Assembly: GCA_002344005.1 (NCBI GenBank)
Contig: DDTD01000082.1
Coordinates: 121,941-185,940 of the forward strand
Origin: Ignavibacteria bacterium UBA2373
Lineage (GTDB): Bacteria > Bacteroidota > Ignavibacteria > Kapaibacteriales > UBA961
DNA: 64,000 nt
Direction: 5' to 3'
The notes under the pieces are model-generated. The model had not been told where the DNA came from. It worked only from the letters and a program-made list of their open reading frames with translations, and made no database searches. Positions 27,251-35,872 of the stretch are shown one piece after another. Made by a program: the position numbers and the translations under genes. The number at the start of each line of letters is the position of its first letter. Position 1 is the stretch's first letter.

Positions 27251-28162
27251 ATGAATCGTAAACTCAAAGTTATAGGATATCCTCTCGATTTAGGAGCAGG
27301 TCGTCGAGGAGTGGATATGGGACCTTCGGCATTACGCATCGCAGGTCTCGCACAAAAGTTGGAGCAGTTGGAGTATGAAGTGCATGATATTGGGGATATC
27401 ACTGTCCCAACACCGGAAACACAAGACATTTATGACGCACGTTTACGGTACTTGCCCGAAATTACCAAAGCCAGTGAAGCGCTTGCTCTTCATGTTAAGA
27501 ACGCTTTAGACACAGGTTTTTTTCCTCTCATTTTAGGTGGTGACCACTCAATGAGCATTGGTTCTGTAGCCGGAATCTCAGCTCATTGCAAAGCTCATAA
27601 TAAACGTCTCGGGGTTATTTGGGTTGATGCCCACTCTGATATCAATACACCGGAAACTACGCCATCAGGTAATATTCACGGTATGCCAGTGGCGGTGAAC
27701 TTAGGTATCGGTGCAAAAGAATTAACCGGAGTCGGTGGTGATTTTGTTAAACTTCAACCACAGAATATAACAATGATAGGGTTGCGGTCTGTTGACCCAG
27801 GCGAACGTGAGTTAATCAAGCAATTAGGAATTGAAGCATATTCGATGACAGAAATTGATAAACTTGGTATGTATGCGATTATGCTCACTGTATTGGAACG
27901 AATGAAATCACGCATTGACCATTTACATATCTCATTTGATTTAGATGGCGTTGATCCTTCCGTTGCCAAAGGTGTAGGAACTCCGGTGTCAGGCGGTCTT
28001 TCCTATCGTGAAACCCACTTAATTATGGAAATGGCAGCCGAAAGCGGTTTGGTAAAATCGTTCGAAGTGACAGAAGTCAATCCTATTCTCGATGATATGA
28101 ACCAAAGTGCTGATTTCGCCGTTGGTGTGGTGACTTCATGTCTCGGCAAAAGAATCCTTTAA
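27251..28162 (+). CDS. rocF: Arginase
   Basis: A 303-residue ureohydrolase that should split arginine into ornithine and urea with a dimanganese centre. The metal ligands are seen in GGDHS, WVDAHSDIN and SFDLDGVDP. The substrate-loop SGNIHGMPVAV is arginase-like rather than agmatinase-like. All ligands are present. It is preceded by a promoter-like site and followed 9 bp later by an outer-membrane protein gene. Confidence 0.92.
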   Translation: MNRKLKVIGYPLDLGAGRRGVDMGPSALRIAGLAQKLEQLEYEVHDIGDITVPTPETQDIYDARLRYLPEITKASEALALHVKNALDTGFFPLILGGDHSMSIGSVAGISAHCKAHNKRLGVIWVDAHSDINTPETTPSGNIHGMPVAVNLGIGAKELTGVGGDFVKLQPQNITMIGLRSVDPGERELIKQLGIEAYSMTEIDKLGMYAIMLTVLERMKSRIDHLHISFDLDGVDPSVAKGVGTPVSGGLSYRETHLIMEMAAESGLVKSFEVTEVNPILDDMNQSADFAVGVVTSCLGKRIL

Positions 28163-28171
28163 TATTACATT

Positions 28172-28978
28172 ATGAAATCTTTGTTATCATATATTTTTCT
28201 AGTATTGTGGCTCTGTTCCGTGACAAGAAGTCAAGCACAAAGTGCGGATTCTAAAGAAATTATGAATATGCTTTCTTTCTATGTAGGACCAAAGTTTGGC
28301 TATGGCTCTGCCGATTTTACCAAAAACTATTTCCAGTACTTTGGTGGCAGAAATAATGAATATGATGCAAAATTAGCAATTGGTGGATCTGCTAAATTTG
28401 AGTTTATCGAAGGCATTCGTTTCGGTATGACCGCAGAATATGCCAATACAGGTTTTACGGAAATGTACACACAAAGTGTACGTTCTTCGCTTGATTCGCA
28501 GACAATCGGACAAAGAGCAATAGAGCAACAATTAGCAATAAATTCAATACCTGTTTTACTTACAGCCGAATTTGTGCCATCGAGCAATCAATTTCGCACT
28601 TATGTCGGCGGTGGACTTGGCATAAATATTGGGAAAATAACTTGGACTGAAAAATTACGTTCATCATTTCCGAATGATATAAGAACCGGTGGTGAATATA
28701 TTAATTCGACTTTAGTAGGACCGGCATTTACGCTCTATAGCGGTATTGAAATGTCTTTCGACAAGAAACTTAAACAATCGGTCATTGCCGGTATTCTCAT
28801 TGAGGCACGATATGTCTATTCCGGTTTGGATGCGCCTTTTTTTGAAAAGGCAAAAACACAATTTGTGAATCCGCCGGCTTCTTGGAATGATACGTTTTAC
28901 GCAGGAACAAGTTCATTTGCAGTAAATGTGGGAGTCTTTTTTCAGTTTATGAAGCAAGCAAAGAAAATATCACAATAA
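28172..28978 (+). CDS. Outer-membrane beta-barrel protein of unknown function
   Basis: A 268-residue protein with a signal peptide (cleaved after SQAQ, about residue 23) and alternating beta-strand patterns typical of small outer-membrane barrels of the PorT/OmpW-like class in Bacteroidota. It begins FYVGPKFGYGSADF and ends in an aromatic strand VGVFFQFMK. I cannot assign a family precisely. It follows arginase by 9 bp and may be cotranscribed. Confidence 0.65.
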   Translation: MKSLLSYIFLVLWLCSVTRSQAQSADSKEIMNMLSFYVGPKFGYGSADFTKNYFQYFGGRNNEYDAKLAIGGSAKFEFIEGIRFGMTAEYANTGFTEMYTQSVRSSLDSQTIGQRAIEQQLAINSIPVLLTAEFVPSSNQFRTYVGGGLGINIGKITWTEKLRSSFPNDIRTGGEYINSTLVGPAFTLYSGIEMSFDKKLKQSVIAGILIEARYVYSGLDAPFFEKAKTQFVNPPASWNDTFYAGTSSFAVNVGVFFQFMKQAKKISQ

Positions 28979-29052
28979 TTACAACAAAAAGTTGTCATAC
29001 AGCAAGCCGAAAGGCAGCATTTTTATTAACTATTATATAGATGGGGTTCGTT

Positions 29053-29358
29053 ATGGTGATTAACATCTCAGCACGCCACTTCAAAGCATGGCCTGAATTA
29101 ACAGAAATTGTTACTGCTACAGCAAACAAATTTTTAAAATATGCCGATGGCATTACTCGTACGGAAATAGTACTTGACGACGATAATGGAAAAATTGTAG
29201 AGTTTACAGTCTATATACAGGATCACGTCATCAATGCAAAAGATTCTTCTGATTTATTTGATAAAAGTATTCATGGCGCGTCTAATAAAATTATCAGTCA
29301 ATTAAAAAAAGTTCGCGAAAAACAATCCAATCATCGTAACGCTGAACACAGACCTTAG
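29053..29358 (+). CDS. hpf: Ribosome hibernation-promoting factor, short form
   Basis: A 101-residue HPF/YfiA-family protein: INISARHFK at the N-terminus and the beta-alpha-beta core with VEFTVYIQDHVINAKDSSDLFDK given here as landmarks VEFTVYIQ and SDLFDKSI. It binds the 30S subunit and silences ribosomes in stationary phase. The short length lacks the dimerising tail of long HPF. The ATG at 29053 has GGGG upstream; an in-frame ATG at 29041 would add four residues. hpf beside hprK is a recurrent gene order. A strong terminator follows. Confidence 0.85.
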   Translation: MVINISARHFKAWPELTEIVTATANKFLKYADGITRTEIVLDDDNGKIVEFTVYIQDHVINAKDSSDLFDKSIHGASNKIISQLKKVREKQSNHRNAEHRP

Positions 29359-29365
29359 TTTATGA

Positions 29366-29397
29366 AACGCCTAAGTCATCTTGGGCGTTTTTTTTTT
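29366..29397 (+). terminator. Rho-independent terminator between hpf and hprK
   Basis: AACGCCTAAG (29366-29375) pairs with CTTGGGCGTT (29380-29389) around a TCAT loop with one G-T pair, followed by eight T (29390-29397). It lies only 8 bp before the hprK ATG. Confidence 0.88.
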
Positions 29398-29405
29398 GTC
29401 CTGTC

Positions 29406-30419
29406 ATGAGTTCATTAAAAAACATACAGTCTATACAAAAAAGTAATATTCCAGTTGATATTTTATTACAATCCCCTGTAAAACTCATACAAATAAATCC
29501 GTCTATAAATACAAATAAACCAATTATTGATAAAAATATTCATAGACCACAATTGGCATTAGCCGGATTTGTACAATTATTCACTCATAACAGAGTACAA
29601 GTTTTTGGGAATACAGAGATGTATTACCTCAAATCATTAAGTTCCTCTGAAAGCCGCAAAGCATTTTCAACATTATGTACATTTGAAATTCCATGCATAA
29701 TACTGACAAATAATCATGAATTTGATGAAGCTCTCATGGAGGAAGCGAACAAAGCACATATTCCTGTATTCCGCACACACTATGAGACAACCAAAGCTAT
29801 TTATTTACTCACAGAGTTTTTAGACGATCAATTCGCAGAGCAAGCTACTTTACATGGCTCTTTTGTTGATGTTTATGGGGTGGGTGTATTGCTCATAGGA
29901 AGGAGCGGGATAGGTAAAAGTGAAATTGCTTTAGACCTTGTTGAACGAGGTCATCGTTTAGTTGCCGACGACATTGTGATGTTCACAAAAAAGAGAGAAT
30001 CAATTCTGATGGGTACCGGTACAACACTCGTAAAACATTTTATGGAAATTCGTGGCTTAGGTATCATTGATGTAGAAAAAATGTTCGGAATTCGTGCAAT
30101 ACGCTTTCAAAAACGGTTGGAAATTATTGTCGAATTAGAAGAATGGGATAAAGATAAAGAATATACGCGCACAGGGCTTGATGAATATACTTCCCCCATT
30201 TTAGGTGTTGATATTGCTACCGTCAAATTACCAATATTTGCAGGAAAAAATATTACGGTAATCACAGAAGTCATTGCTCTTAATTATCTATCTAAAACGT
30301 ATGGGTATAATGCTGCACATGAATTTGCTCATAAATTACAACAACAAATTAAGAATAGATCACAATCCAAGCATAAAGACAGCCGACTAATTACTTATTT
30401 TCAGAGTGATGAAGAATAA
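29406..30419 (+). CDS. hprK: HPr(Ser) kinase/phosphorylase
   Basis: A 337-residue HprK. The Walker A loop GRSGIGKS is at residues 165-172, the catalytic His in LHGSFVDV at about 150, and the family signature EIRGLGIIDV near 217. In Firmicutes it phosphorylates HPr Ser46 for carbon control; in Gram-negatives it often works with an incomplete PTS on regulation. No HPr or PTS gene is in this window. It sits 8 bp after a terminator, so expression must come from read-through or a promoter inside hpf. Its end overlaps the methylase gene by 14 bp. Confidence 0.92.
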   Translation: MSSLKNIQSIQKSNIPVDILLQSPVKLIQINPSINTNKPIIDKNIHRPQLALAGFVQLFTHNRVQVFGNTEMYYLKSLSSSESRKAFSTLCTFEIPCIILTNNHEFDEALMEEANKAHIPVFRTHYETTKAIYLLTEFLDDQFAEQATLHGSFVDVYGVGVLLIGRSGIGKSEIALDLVERGHRLVADDIVMFTKKRESILMGTGTTLVKHFMEIRGLGIIDVEKMFGIRAIRFQKRLEIIVELEEWDKDKEYTRTGLDEYTSPILGVDIATVKLPIFAGKNITVITEVIALNYLSKTYGYNAAHEFAHKLQQQIKNRSQSKHKDSRLITYFQSDEE

Positions 30420-30990
30420 TTTGTTTCATCTGACTTCAATGACTCATTGGATTATTCAGCAATATATCCAACAAGGTGATACCGTTATTGATGCTACATG
30501 CGGAAATGGACATGATACTCTGTTTTTATCCGAATCAGTTGGTCAAAACGGTCATGTATTTGCATTTGATATTCAAGAGTCCGCTTGCAAAGCAACAGAA
30601 AAAATTTTACAAGACAATGCGACATTCCATAATGTGACAATATTCAATCAATCGCACGACTCTCTTTATTCTTCAATTCATAATCAATTCCACGGTCATA
30701 TTATGGCTGTCATGTTTAATCTTGGTTATTTACCACAATCAGATAAATCAATCATCACACAACCCCATACCACATATTCAGCAATCGAACAAAGTTGCTC
30801 AATTTTACAATCAGGTGGAGTAATAACTATTGCTGTTTATGTAGAGCATAATGGAGGAAAAGATGAGTTACAATCAGTAAAAAATATATTATCTCATTTA
30901 CCTTCATCTAATTTTTCTATTGCTCATTTATGTTACCCTTACAAAAAACGTTCTGCACCGGAATTATTTGTTATTTATAAACGGGGATAA
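30406..30990 (+). CDS. YtqB-like SAM-dependent methyltransferase
   Basis: A 194-residue class I methyltransferase of the putative rRNA methylase family (Bacillus YtqB). The SAM site is VIDATCGNGHDTLFL, and MFNLGYLPQSDKSI is the family signature. It overlaps the hprK end by 14 bp; a second ATG at 30409 is equally possible. The substrate, RNA or small molecule, is not settled for this family. Confidence 0.82.
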   Translation: MMKNNLFHLTSMTHWIIQQYIQQGDTVIDATCGNGHDTLFLSESVGQNGHVFAFDIQESACKATEKILQDNATFHNVTIFNQSHDSLYSSIHNQFHGHIMAVMFNLGYLPQSDKSIITQPHTTYSAIEQSCSILQSGGVITIAVYVEHNGGKDELQSVKNILSHLPSSNFSIAHLCYPYKKRSAPELFVIYKRG

Positions 30991-30997
30991 TCAAAGT

Positions 30998-31705
30998 ATG
31001 TCAGTAAAATTATTATTATACAGTCTTTATCAGCTTCATACAGCTTCGCTATCGGATAGTGTAGTAAATCATAAATGCACGGATTCACTTTCTACCGATG
31101 CCGCAATCGTACATACGTTAACAACAATTCGGAATCCGGAATTAGTGTTTACATCAAAGCTTATCAGCAACAGCTTAGTACCTGTATCATTAGCAATTCC
31201 AACAATCCACTTAGTGTATGGTTATGCAGAAAAGAATCGTGATATTGTCTTAAATGGATTGCTCATTGCCAGTGCAGAAGTTGTACAGTTCGGTGTAATG
31301 ACAGGACTAAAATCACTTATTCAAAGAGAACGCCCATTTATCGCTCATAAAGATTGTATTATTCCCAATGACACGGAGTCCTTTTGGTCATTTCCATCAG
31401 GTCACTCAAGTGGCAGCGCTTGTTTAGCGACCATTCTTAGTTTACGCTATAATAATTGGATTGTGACATCTACGAGTATTTCTTATTCACTCTATACTCT
31501 ATTTGCACGCTTACATCTTGGTGTTCATTATCCGACAGATGTTGCAGCAGGTGCATTGATCGGCATTGGAACAGGCATATTAATACATTCTCTCTCATCA
31601 CAGTTTGAAAAAATGTTTGATTCAATATTACCGCAAGGAAGCAATGAAATAGGTGTAATATCTCCCCCTTCGACACCGCTAATGACTTTATCATTACCTT
31701 TATGA
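30998..31705 (+). CDS. PAP2-family phosphatase
   Basis: A 235-residue membrane phosphatase starting at the ATG at 30998. The three catalytic motifs are complete: KSLIQRERP (Kx6RP), FPSGHSSG (PSGH), and ARLHLGVHYPTD (Rx5Hx3D). Members dephosphorylate lipid phosphates such as phosphatidate, undecaprenyl or lipid A phosphates in the envelope; the substrate here is unknown. It begins 7 bp after the methylase stop. Confidence 0.85.
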   Translation: MSVKLLLYSLYQLHTASLSDSVVNHKCTDSLSTDAAIVHTLTTIRNPELVFTSKLISNSLVPVSLAIPTIHLVYGYAEKNRDIVLNGLLIASAEVVQFGVMTGLKSLIQRERPFIAHKDCIIPNDTESFWSFPSGHSSGSACLATILSLRYNNWIVTSTSISYSLYTLFARLHLGVHYPTDVAAGALIGIGTGILIHSLSSQFEKMFDSILPQGSNEIGVISPPSTPLMTLSLPL

Positions 31706-31714
31706 TGCGAGATT

Positions 31715-33361
31715 CTATCTCGGAGTACGTTTATAGACTAAAAATCCATAATAGGAACCATATAATTCGGCACCTTGAATCGCTTCAAGATGATGTTTAT
31801 CATGTACTTTTGCAACAAAATACACGGGTTTGTCAATAGTGCCGGACTTCAACCATTCTTCAAATTCACCCGGTGACATATTTTTGGATGCGGCACTTTG
31901 ATTATATCGCCTATTTCCATAAAATAAATGCGAATATGTTTTATAGAATATAGGCTGTACATAACAATTCTCCGTTGAAGTTTTTTGATAGAACTCAAGT
32001 ATGGATCTTTGTGTATAACCTTCGATTTTAGGTGCAACAAGTGGTAAAAAAATACTGATTGCAAGAATCACCGCAATAAAGCCAAGAGCAATGGAGTGAA
32101 TATACTTATGTTTGCGTAGTAAGAAAAATGAGGATAGAATTCCAAGTGCGAGAACTATGGGGACAATAATTTCATAACCATTCCACACTACTGGTGCCGA
32201 AAGGTTTGCTTTCTCAAAATCACGCTTTGTAATAGAAATAATAAATTCTATATGCGTTCCTATATACCAAATTGCAGCAAAAAGCCCTACCCAAACTACA
32301 CTCAATAAACTATAGACAGAAATAAACGGAATAATAGTTTTATTTCTGTTTTTCAAAAAATTAGTAATAACAAAAGCAGCAAGATATGCAACGGGATAAT
32401 ACGCTAAAGATGAATAATGGACTATCTTCGTTTGTACTAATGAAAAAAGAATCATCACGGTGAAAAATAAAACTATCATCCAGCGTGAAAAATTATGCGT
32501 ATCTTTCTTCCAAGCACTACGAAATCCGAATATAGCATAGACAGAAGCAGGAAAACAACCAATAAGTACAATAACAAAATGATAATATAATGGTTGAGAA
32601 TGTCCGGCATCACCCGTCGTCAATAACCTAATTTGATAAAGAATAAACTCTTCTATAAACCAAGATCCATTAATAAAATACTCAACACCAAACCACAATG
32701 ATGCAACAAGTATGGATAGTGAGACATAGCTCAGAATACTTTTCATCACAAATACGGTAAAATTTCTTTGCAACAATAACATGGTAATACCTACTAAAGA
32801 GGGTAATAGAAAACCGACAGGTCCTTTGGTTAATACAGCTATACCTGTTGCAATACCGGCATACACACTATGCTTGAGATGTTCTTGTTTGAGTGCCTGA
32901 TGAAGAAAATACACAGATAAAAATATTGCAAGATTAAATAATGGGTCAATGATTCCTGATTTACAATAAAAATGAGGTAAGAATGACCCCGCATAAGCAA
33001 GTACCCACCATAAACCAAATTCTAATGAGTGTAATTTTCTTCCAAGATAAAGCAGAACTTGTAATGTAAAGACACCAATCAAAGCGTTAGGTAAACGTGC
33101 TGCAAATTCATTAATGCCAAACAGGGACATCGCAATCGCTTGCAGCCAAATAAATAAGGGGGGTTTCTCCCAAAAAGGAGCATAATCTATATGAACTCGT
33201 AACCAATCTCCAGTAATTACCATCTCACGAGCTGCCTCAGCAAAGTTAATTTCATCCCAATCAAAGAGATGGACAGTACCCAAAAACGGGATAAACAACA
33301 GTAATGAGATAAGTGCTGTTATCCAATGTGCACTCTTATTGCGATCTGAAAAGTCAAACAT
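31715..33361 (-). CDS. GT39/ArnT-like membrane glycosyltransferase
   Basis: A 548-residue integral membrane protein with about a dozen helices. The first periplasmic loop holds FDWDEINFAEAAREM (Asp36, Glu37), the acidic motif of the dolichyl/undecaprenyl-phosphate-sugar transferases of family GT39/PMT, and EKPPLFIWLQ follows. It should move a sugar from a polyprenyl carrier onto a lipid or protein on the outer face of the inner membrane. The acceptor is unknown. Convergent with the PAP2 gene 9 bp away. Confidence 0.87.
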   Translation of the reverse strand: MFDFSDRNKSAHWITALISLLLFIPFLGTVHLFDWDEINFAEAAREMVITGDWLRVHIDYAPFWEKPPLFIWLQAIAMSLFGINEFAARLPNALIGVFTLQVLLYLGRKLHSLEFGLWWVLAYAGSFLPHFYCKSGIIDPLFNLAIFLSVYFLHQALKQEHLKHSVYAGIATGIAVLTKGPVGFLLPSLVGITMLLLQRNFTVFVMKSILSYVSLSILVASLWFGVEYFINGSWFIEEFILYQIRLLTTGDAGHSQPLYYHFVIVLIGCFPASVYAIFGFRSAWKKDTHNFSRWMIVLFFTVMILFSLVQTKIVHYSSLAYYPVAYLAAFVITNFLKNRNKTIIPFISVYSLLSVVWVGLFAAIWYIGTHIEFIISITKRDFEKANLSAPVVWNGYEIIVPIVLALGILSSFFLLRKHKYIHSIALGFIAVILAISIFLPLVAPKIEGYTQRSILEFYQKTSTENCYVQPIFYKTYSHLFYGNRRYNQSAASKNMSPGEFEEWLKSGTIDKPVYFVAKVHDKHHLEAIQGAELYGSYYGFLVYKRTPR

Positions 33362-33366
33362 AATGA

Positions 33367-33395
33367 TTGTGTATGAGTTGTAGTATGTATTTTTG
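33367..33395 (+). promoter_or_regulatory. Possible promoter of the DUF4286 gene
   Basis: TATTTTTG at 33388-33395 with TTGT at 33367-33370, 17 bp apart, 71 nt before the ATG at 33467. It lies in the divergent spacer with the GT39 gene. Confidence 0.4.
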
Positions 33396-33466
33396 TAAAA
33401 GTACCTTAGTTTTCTTTGGTAAGAAGATAATACAAAAATATAACATAATTTTATCGTAGGTTGTTT

Positions 33467-33772
33467 ATGATACTATATCAAGTCAATGTGACTGTCAAAT
33501 CAATATATGTTCAAGAATGGCAAACATGGATGTGTGAACACCATATACCCGATGTTATGAAAACAGGATGTTTCTTGAATGTGAGAATGTTGGAGTTAAT
33601 GGACGATACGACTAACGGAAATTTTGTCATAGAATATGTATGCAAAGATAGTGCAACCTTATTGCATTACCGTCAAGAGTTCTCACCCGCTTTACAAGCA
33701 CAACATAATGAAAAATTCAAAGATGCGGCAACATCATTCAGAAAAGAGTTCACCATCGTATTTGAAGCTTGA
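33467..33772 (+). CDS. DUF4286 family protein
   Basis: A 101-residue cytoplasmic protein matching DUF4286, a small ferredoxin-like fold family common in Bacteroidota. It begins MILYQVNVTVKS and contains WMCEHHIPDVM and the repeated beta-alpha-beta layout. Function unknown. The ATG at 33467 is preferred over a TTG 6 bp upstream. Convergent with the LolA-like gene, 4 bp apart. Confidence 0.8.
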   Translation: MILYQVNVTVKSIYVQEWQTWMCEHHIPDVMKTGCFLNVRMLELMDDTTNGNFVIEYVCKDSATLLHYRQEFSPALQAQHNEKFKDAATSFRKEFTIVFEA

Positions 33773-33776
33773 TGTC

Positions 33777-34388
33777 TTAACGCAAATCAATGACCGTCAT
33801 ATCTTTTGATGGGGTAAAGACAAATGCAGAGTTATCTATTTTTTGATTCAACTTCATTGACTTTATCGTAATGCTGCGAGTATCGTTATTATCTTTATAC
33901 TCAATAGTTTTTATCTGAAGTGTCTTTTTATCAACAATCATAGTGAGAGATTCTATTCCGTTAATAACGTTATCTTTGTTTCTCGGCTTCATAACTATAT
34001 AATAATTGCTTCCCAGCTTACTATCATTGACCGTCATAGTTTTTTCTATGATATAAGTATTCAATATTCCCAAGAATATATCATCTATCGAAGTCGTTTC
34101 ATTATGAATGTCACGATTCGATATCATACATTTATTTGTTACTTTATTTACATTCCAAACAGTTGTTCCATCACAGAAAATAATCACAGACTTTTGTTCC
34201 AAGATAAATTTATTACCCTTTTTTGCTTTCATAGAAAAAAGGTCAAAATTATTATCTACAGTAAATTTAAGACTGATGGAATTAAGTTTCGAATACTTTT
34301 TGAGAAAAGCATTACGAATATCTTGACCATTCATGGCAAGACATGAAAGTATAGATAAAATTATAATTTTCGACAACTTAGTGAGCAT
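33777..34388 (-). CDS. LolA-like outer-membrane lipoprotein carrier
   Basis: A 203-residue periplasmic protein with a signal peptide (about residues 1-21). Its pattern of beta strands and the ending FVFTPSKDMTVIDLR match the LolA fold, which carries lipoproteins from the inner to the outer membrane. Similarity is moderate and the arginine-latch residues of proteobacterial LolA cannot be placed. It follows the LRR gene by 20 bp on the same strand. Confidence 0.72.
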   Translation of the reverse strand: MLTKLSKIIILSILSCLAMNGQDIRNAFLKKYSKLNSISLKFTVDNNFDLFSMKAKKGNKFILEQKSVIIFCDGTTVWNVNKVTNKCMISNRDIHNETTSIDDIFLGILNTYIIEKTMTVNDSKLGSNYYIVMKPRNKDNVINGIESLTMIVDKKTLQIKTIEYKDNNDTRSITIKSMKLNQKIDNSAFVFTPSKDMTVIDLR

Positions 34389-34408
34389 AAGATATAAAGT
34401 TATGAAGA

Positions 34409-35596
34409 TTATTTTTTATCACCCACCGGTTTGGCATCCGCCGGATTTTTACCTTGCTCTTTTTTTGCTTCGGGCGGAGATTGGAAAAAGAGAAATTTCT
34501 TGAGATTATGGAGTTTTATCAACTCTTTAACAGGTAATGATTCCAATGGGTTATCAGATAAATCTAATGAACGTAATTTTGTTAATTTTCCTATACTGCC
34601 GGGTATAGTTTTCAGATTATTTTTTCCCAAATCAATAGTAAGTAAATTTTCCAGATTTCCTATAGATTCGGGAACCTCTTTTATGGAATTCTCCGAAAAG
34701 TCAATCATATCTAACTGCTTTAACTCTGCCAGAGAAGACGGTAACTGTGTAAGTTGGTTTTTGGAGGCATTGAGTGAACGCAATTTTTGGGCTTTTGAGA
34801 TTGTTTGTGGCATTGATTGTAATGAATTACCGGAAACATTGATAACTTTTAATTCAGGTAAATCAAATAGAGCATCATCAATTTTAGCAATATTATTACT
34901 GCTCACATCTAAATTCTCAAGTTTTGACAATGCACTTATTCCGGAGAGATTAGTAAGTTTATTACTACTTAAATCTAATGTGACAAGCGATTTTGATGCA
35001 CTGAGTGATTTAGGCACAGAAGCTAATTGGTTACCTCTGACATTTAATGTCCGCAATTGTGGTAAATTACCTATATCCTCAGGTAATGCACTTAGTTTAT
35101 TATTCGCCATATTTAAATCAACCAATGATGACAAACCAGAAAGATTTGAAGGTAAATCACTCATCATATTATTGCTCAGGTTCAACATTGTCAGCTTTGA
35201 TAATTTGGTAATGCCGGATGGCAATTTCACCAATTTATTGCTTTGAAGGTTAAGCTGAGTTAATTCTTCAAGTTTACCAATTTCATCAGAGATTTCAGTA
35301 ATTTGACTGTTTTCGATTTGTAGAATTTTTAGCTGACTCAACTGTCCCAAACCAGATGGAATGGATTGGTACTTACCACCACGGATTGCAAAAATTCTTA
35401 GATTTTTCATTTTAAGAACTTCACTTGGAAAAACATCTTTATCGTAACGATTAACACGTAAAGTTCTTACTGCCTCGGGATTTTTAGCAGCTTCTTCAAT
35501 AGATGTGAATGTTTTTAATGAGTCAGGTATTTGTGCAAACGCTGTTGATACACTGAGCCCAATAATCATACTTGCTATGCCAAACGATACTTTCAT
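34409..35596 (-). CDS. Secreted leucine-rich repeat protein
   Basis: A 395-residue protein from the ATG at 35596, with a signal peptide ending STAFAQ. About 13 consecutive 22-24-residue leucine-rich repeats of the bacterial/plant-like kind (LxxLNLSNNxLxxLPxxI) fill residues about 60-370. The C-terminus is a lysine-rich tail, PADAKPVGDKK. Probably periplasmic or surface-bound and involved in protein-protein contact. An open frame continues upstream into the tRNA-Val gene; that part is not coding. Confidence 0.83.
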   Translation of the reverse strand: MKVSFGIASMIIGLSVSTAFAQIPDSLKTFTSIEEAAKNPEAVRTLRVNRYDKDVFPSEVLKMKNLRIFAIRGGKYQSIPSGLGQLSQLKILQIENSQITEISDEIGKLEELTQLNLQSNKLVKLPSGITKLSKLTMLNLSNNMMSDLPSNLSGLSSLVDLNMANNKLSALPEDIGNLPQLRTLNVRGNQLASVPKSLSASKSLVTLDLSSNKLTNLSGISALSKLENLDVSSNNIAKIDDALFDLPELKVINVSGNSLQSMPQTISKAQKLRSLNASKNQLTQLPSSLAELKQLDMIDFSENSIKEVPESIGNLENLLTIDLGKNNLKTIPGSIGKLTKLRSLDLSDNPLESLPVKELIKLHNLKKFLFFQSPPEAKKEQGKNPADAKPVGDKK

Positions 35597-35615
35597 TGCT
35601 ATAATGTAAATGAGT

Positions 35616-35648
35616 GTAAAAAGAAAAAGCCCATGAAAATCATGAGCT
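35616..35648 (-). terminator. Terminator after tRNA-Val
   Basis: On the minus strand AGCTCATGA and TCATGGGCT pair around TTT (one T-G pair), followed by TTTTTCTTTTT. It ends the tRNA transcript before the LRR gene. Confidence 0.78.
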
Positions 35649-35656
35649 AATTTTTG

Positions 35657-35731
35657 TGGGCGGTGAGGGATTTGAACCCCCGACATCCTGCTTGTAAGGC
35701 AGGCGCTCTGGACCAGCTGAGCTAACCGCCC
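35657..35731 (-). tRNA. tRNA-Val (anticodon TAC)
   Basis: The minus strand folds into a full cloverleaf: acceptor GGGCGGT/ACCGCCC, D arm GCTC/GAGC, anticodon stem CCTGC/GCAGG with loop CTTACAA (anticodon TAC), variable loop, T arm around TTCAAAT, discriminator A. CCA is not encoded (ACA follows the acceptor), unlike the tRNA-Leu gene at 52294. Confidence 0.95.
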
Positions 35732-35747
35732 GATTATTTTCGGTTCG

Positions 35748-35778
35748 CAAAAATACGGATTTTATTCTTTCTAACAAA
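35748..35778 (-). promoter_or_regulatory. Bacteroidota-type promoter of tRNA-Val
   Basis: On the minus strand TTTG (35775-35778), exactly 19 bp, TATTTTTG (35748-35755), 16 nt before the tRNA 5' end. Both boxes match the Bacteroidota -33/-7 consensus in full. Confidence 0.82.
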
Positions 35779-35872
35779 CTTTTTGATAAAAATTTTTCCT
35801 CAAATCGAAAAGTCTGTCGTAATTTGGAATCAAAAGTTTCTGTAAATATTGATTTTTATTGAACATCACACC

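Noticed and set aside
28981..29020. Small hairpins (ACAAC/GTTGT, GCC-GAAA-GGC) upstream of hpf as a riboswitch
   Set aside because: Stems of 5 and 3 bp without a conserved core; nothing matches a known riboswitch.
34431..35246. 271-codon plus-strand ORF
   Set aside because: It is the mirror of the leucine-rich repeats, an antisense artefact of the repetitive gene.
35597..35686. Upstream extension of the LRR gene
   Set aside because: It would run through tRNA-Val and its terminator; the signal peptide begins at 35596.
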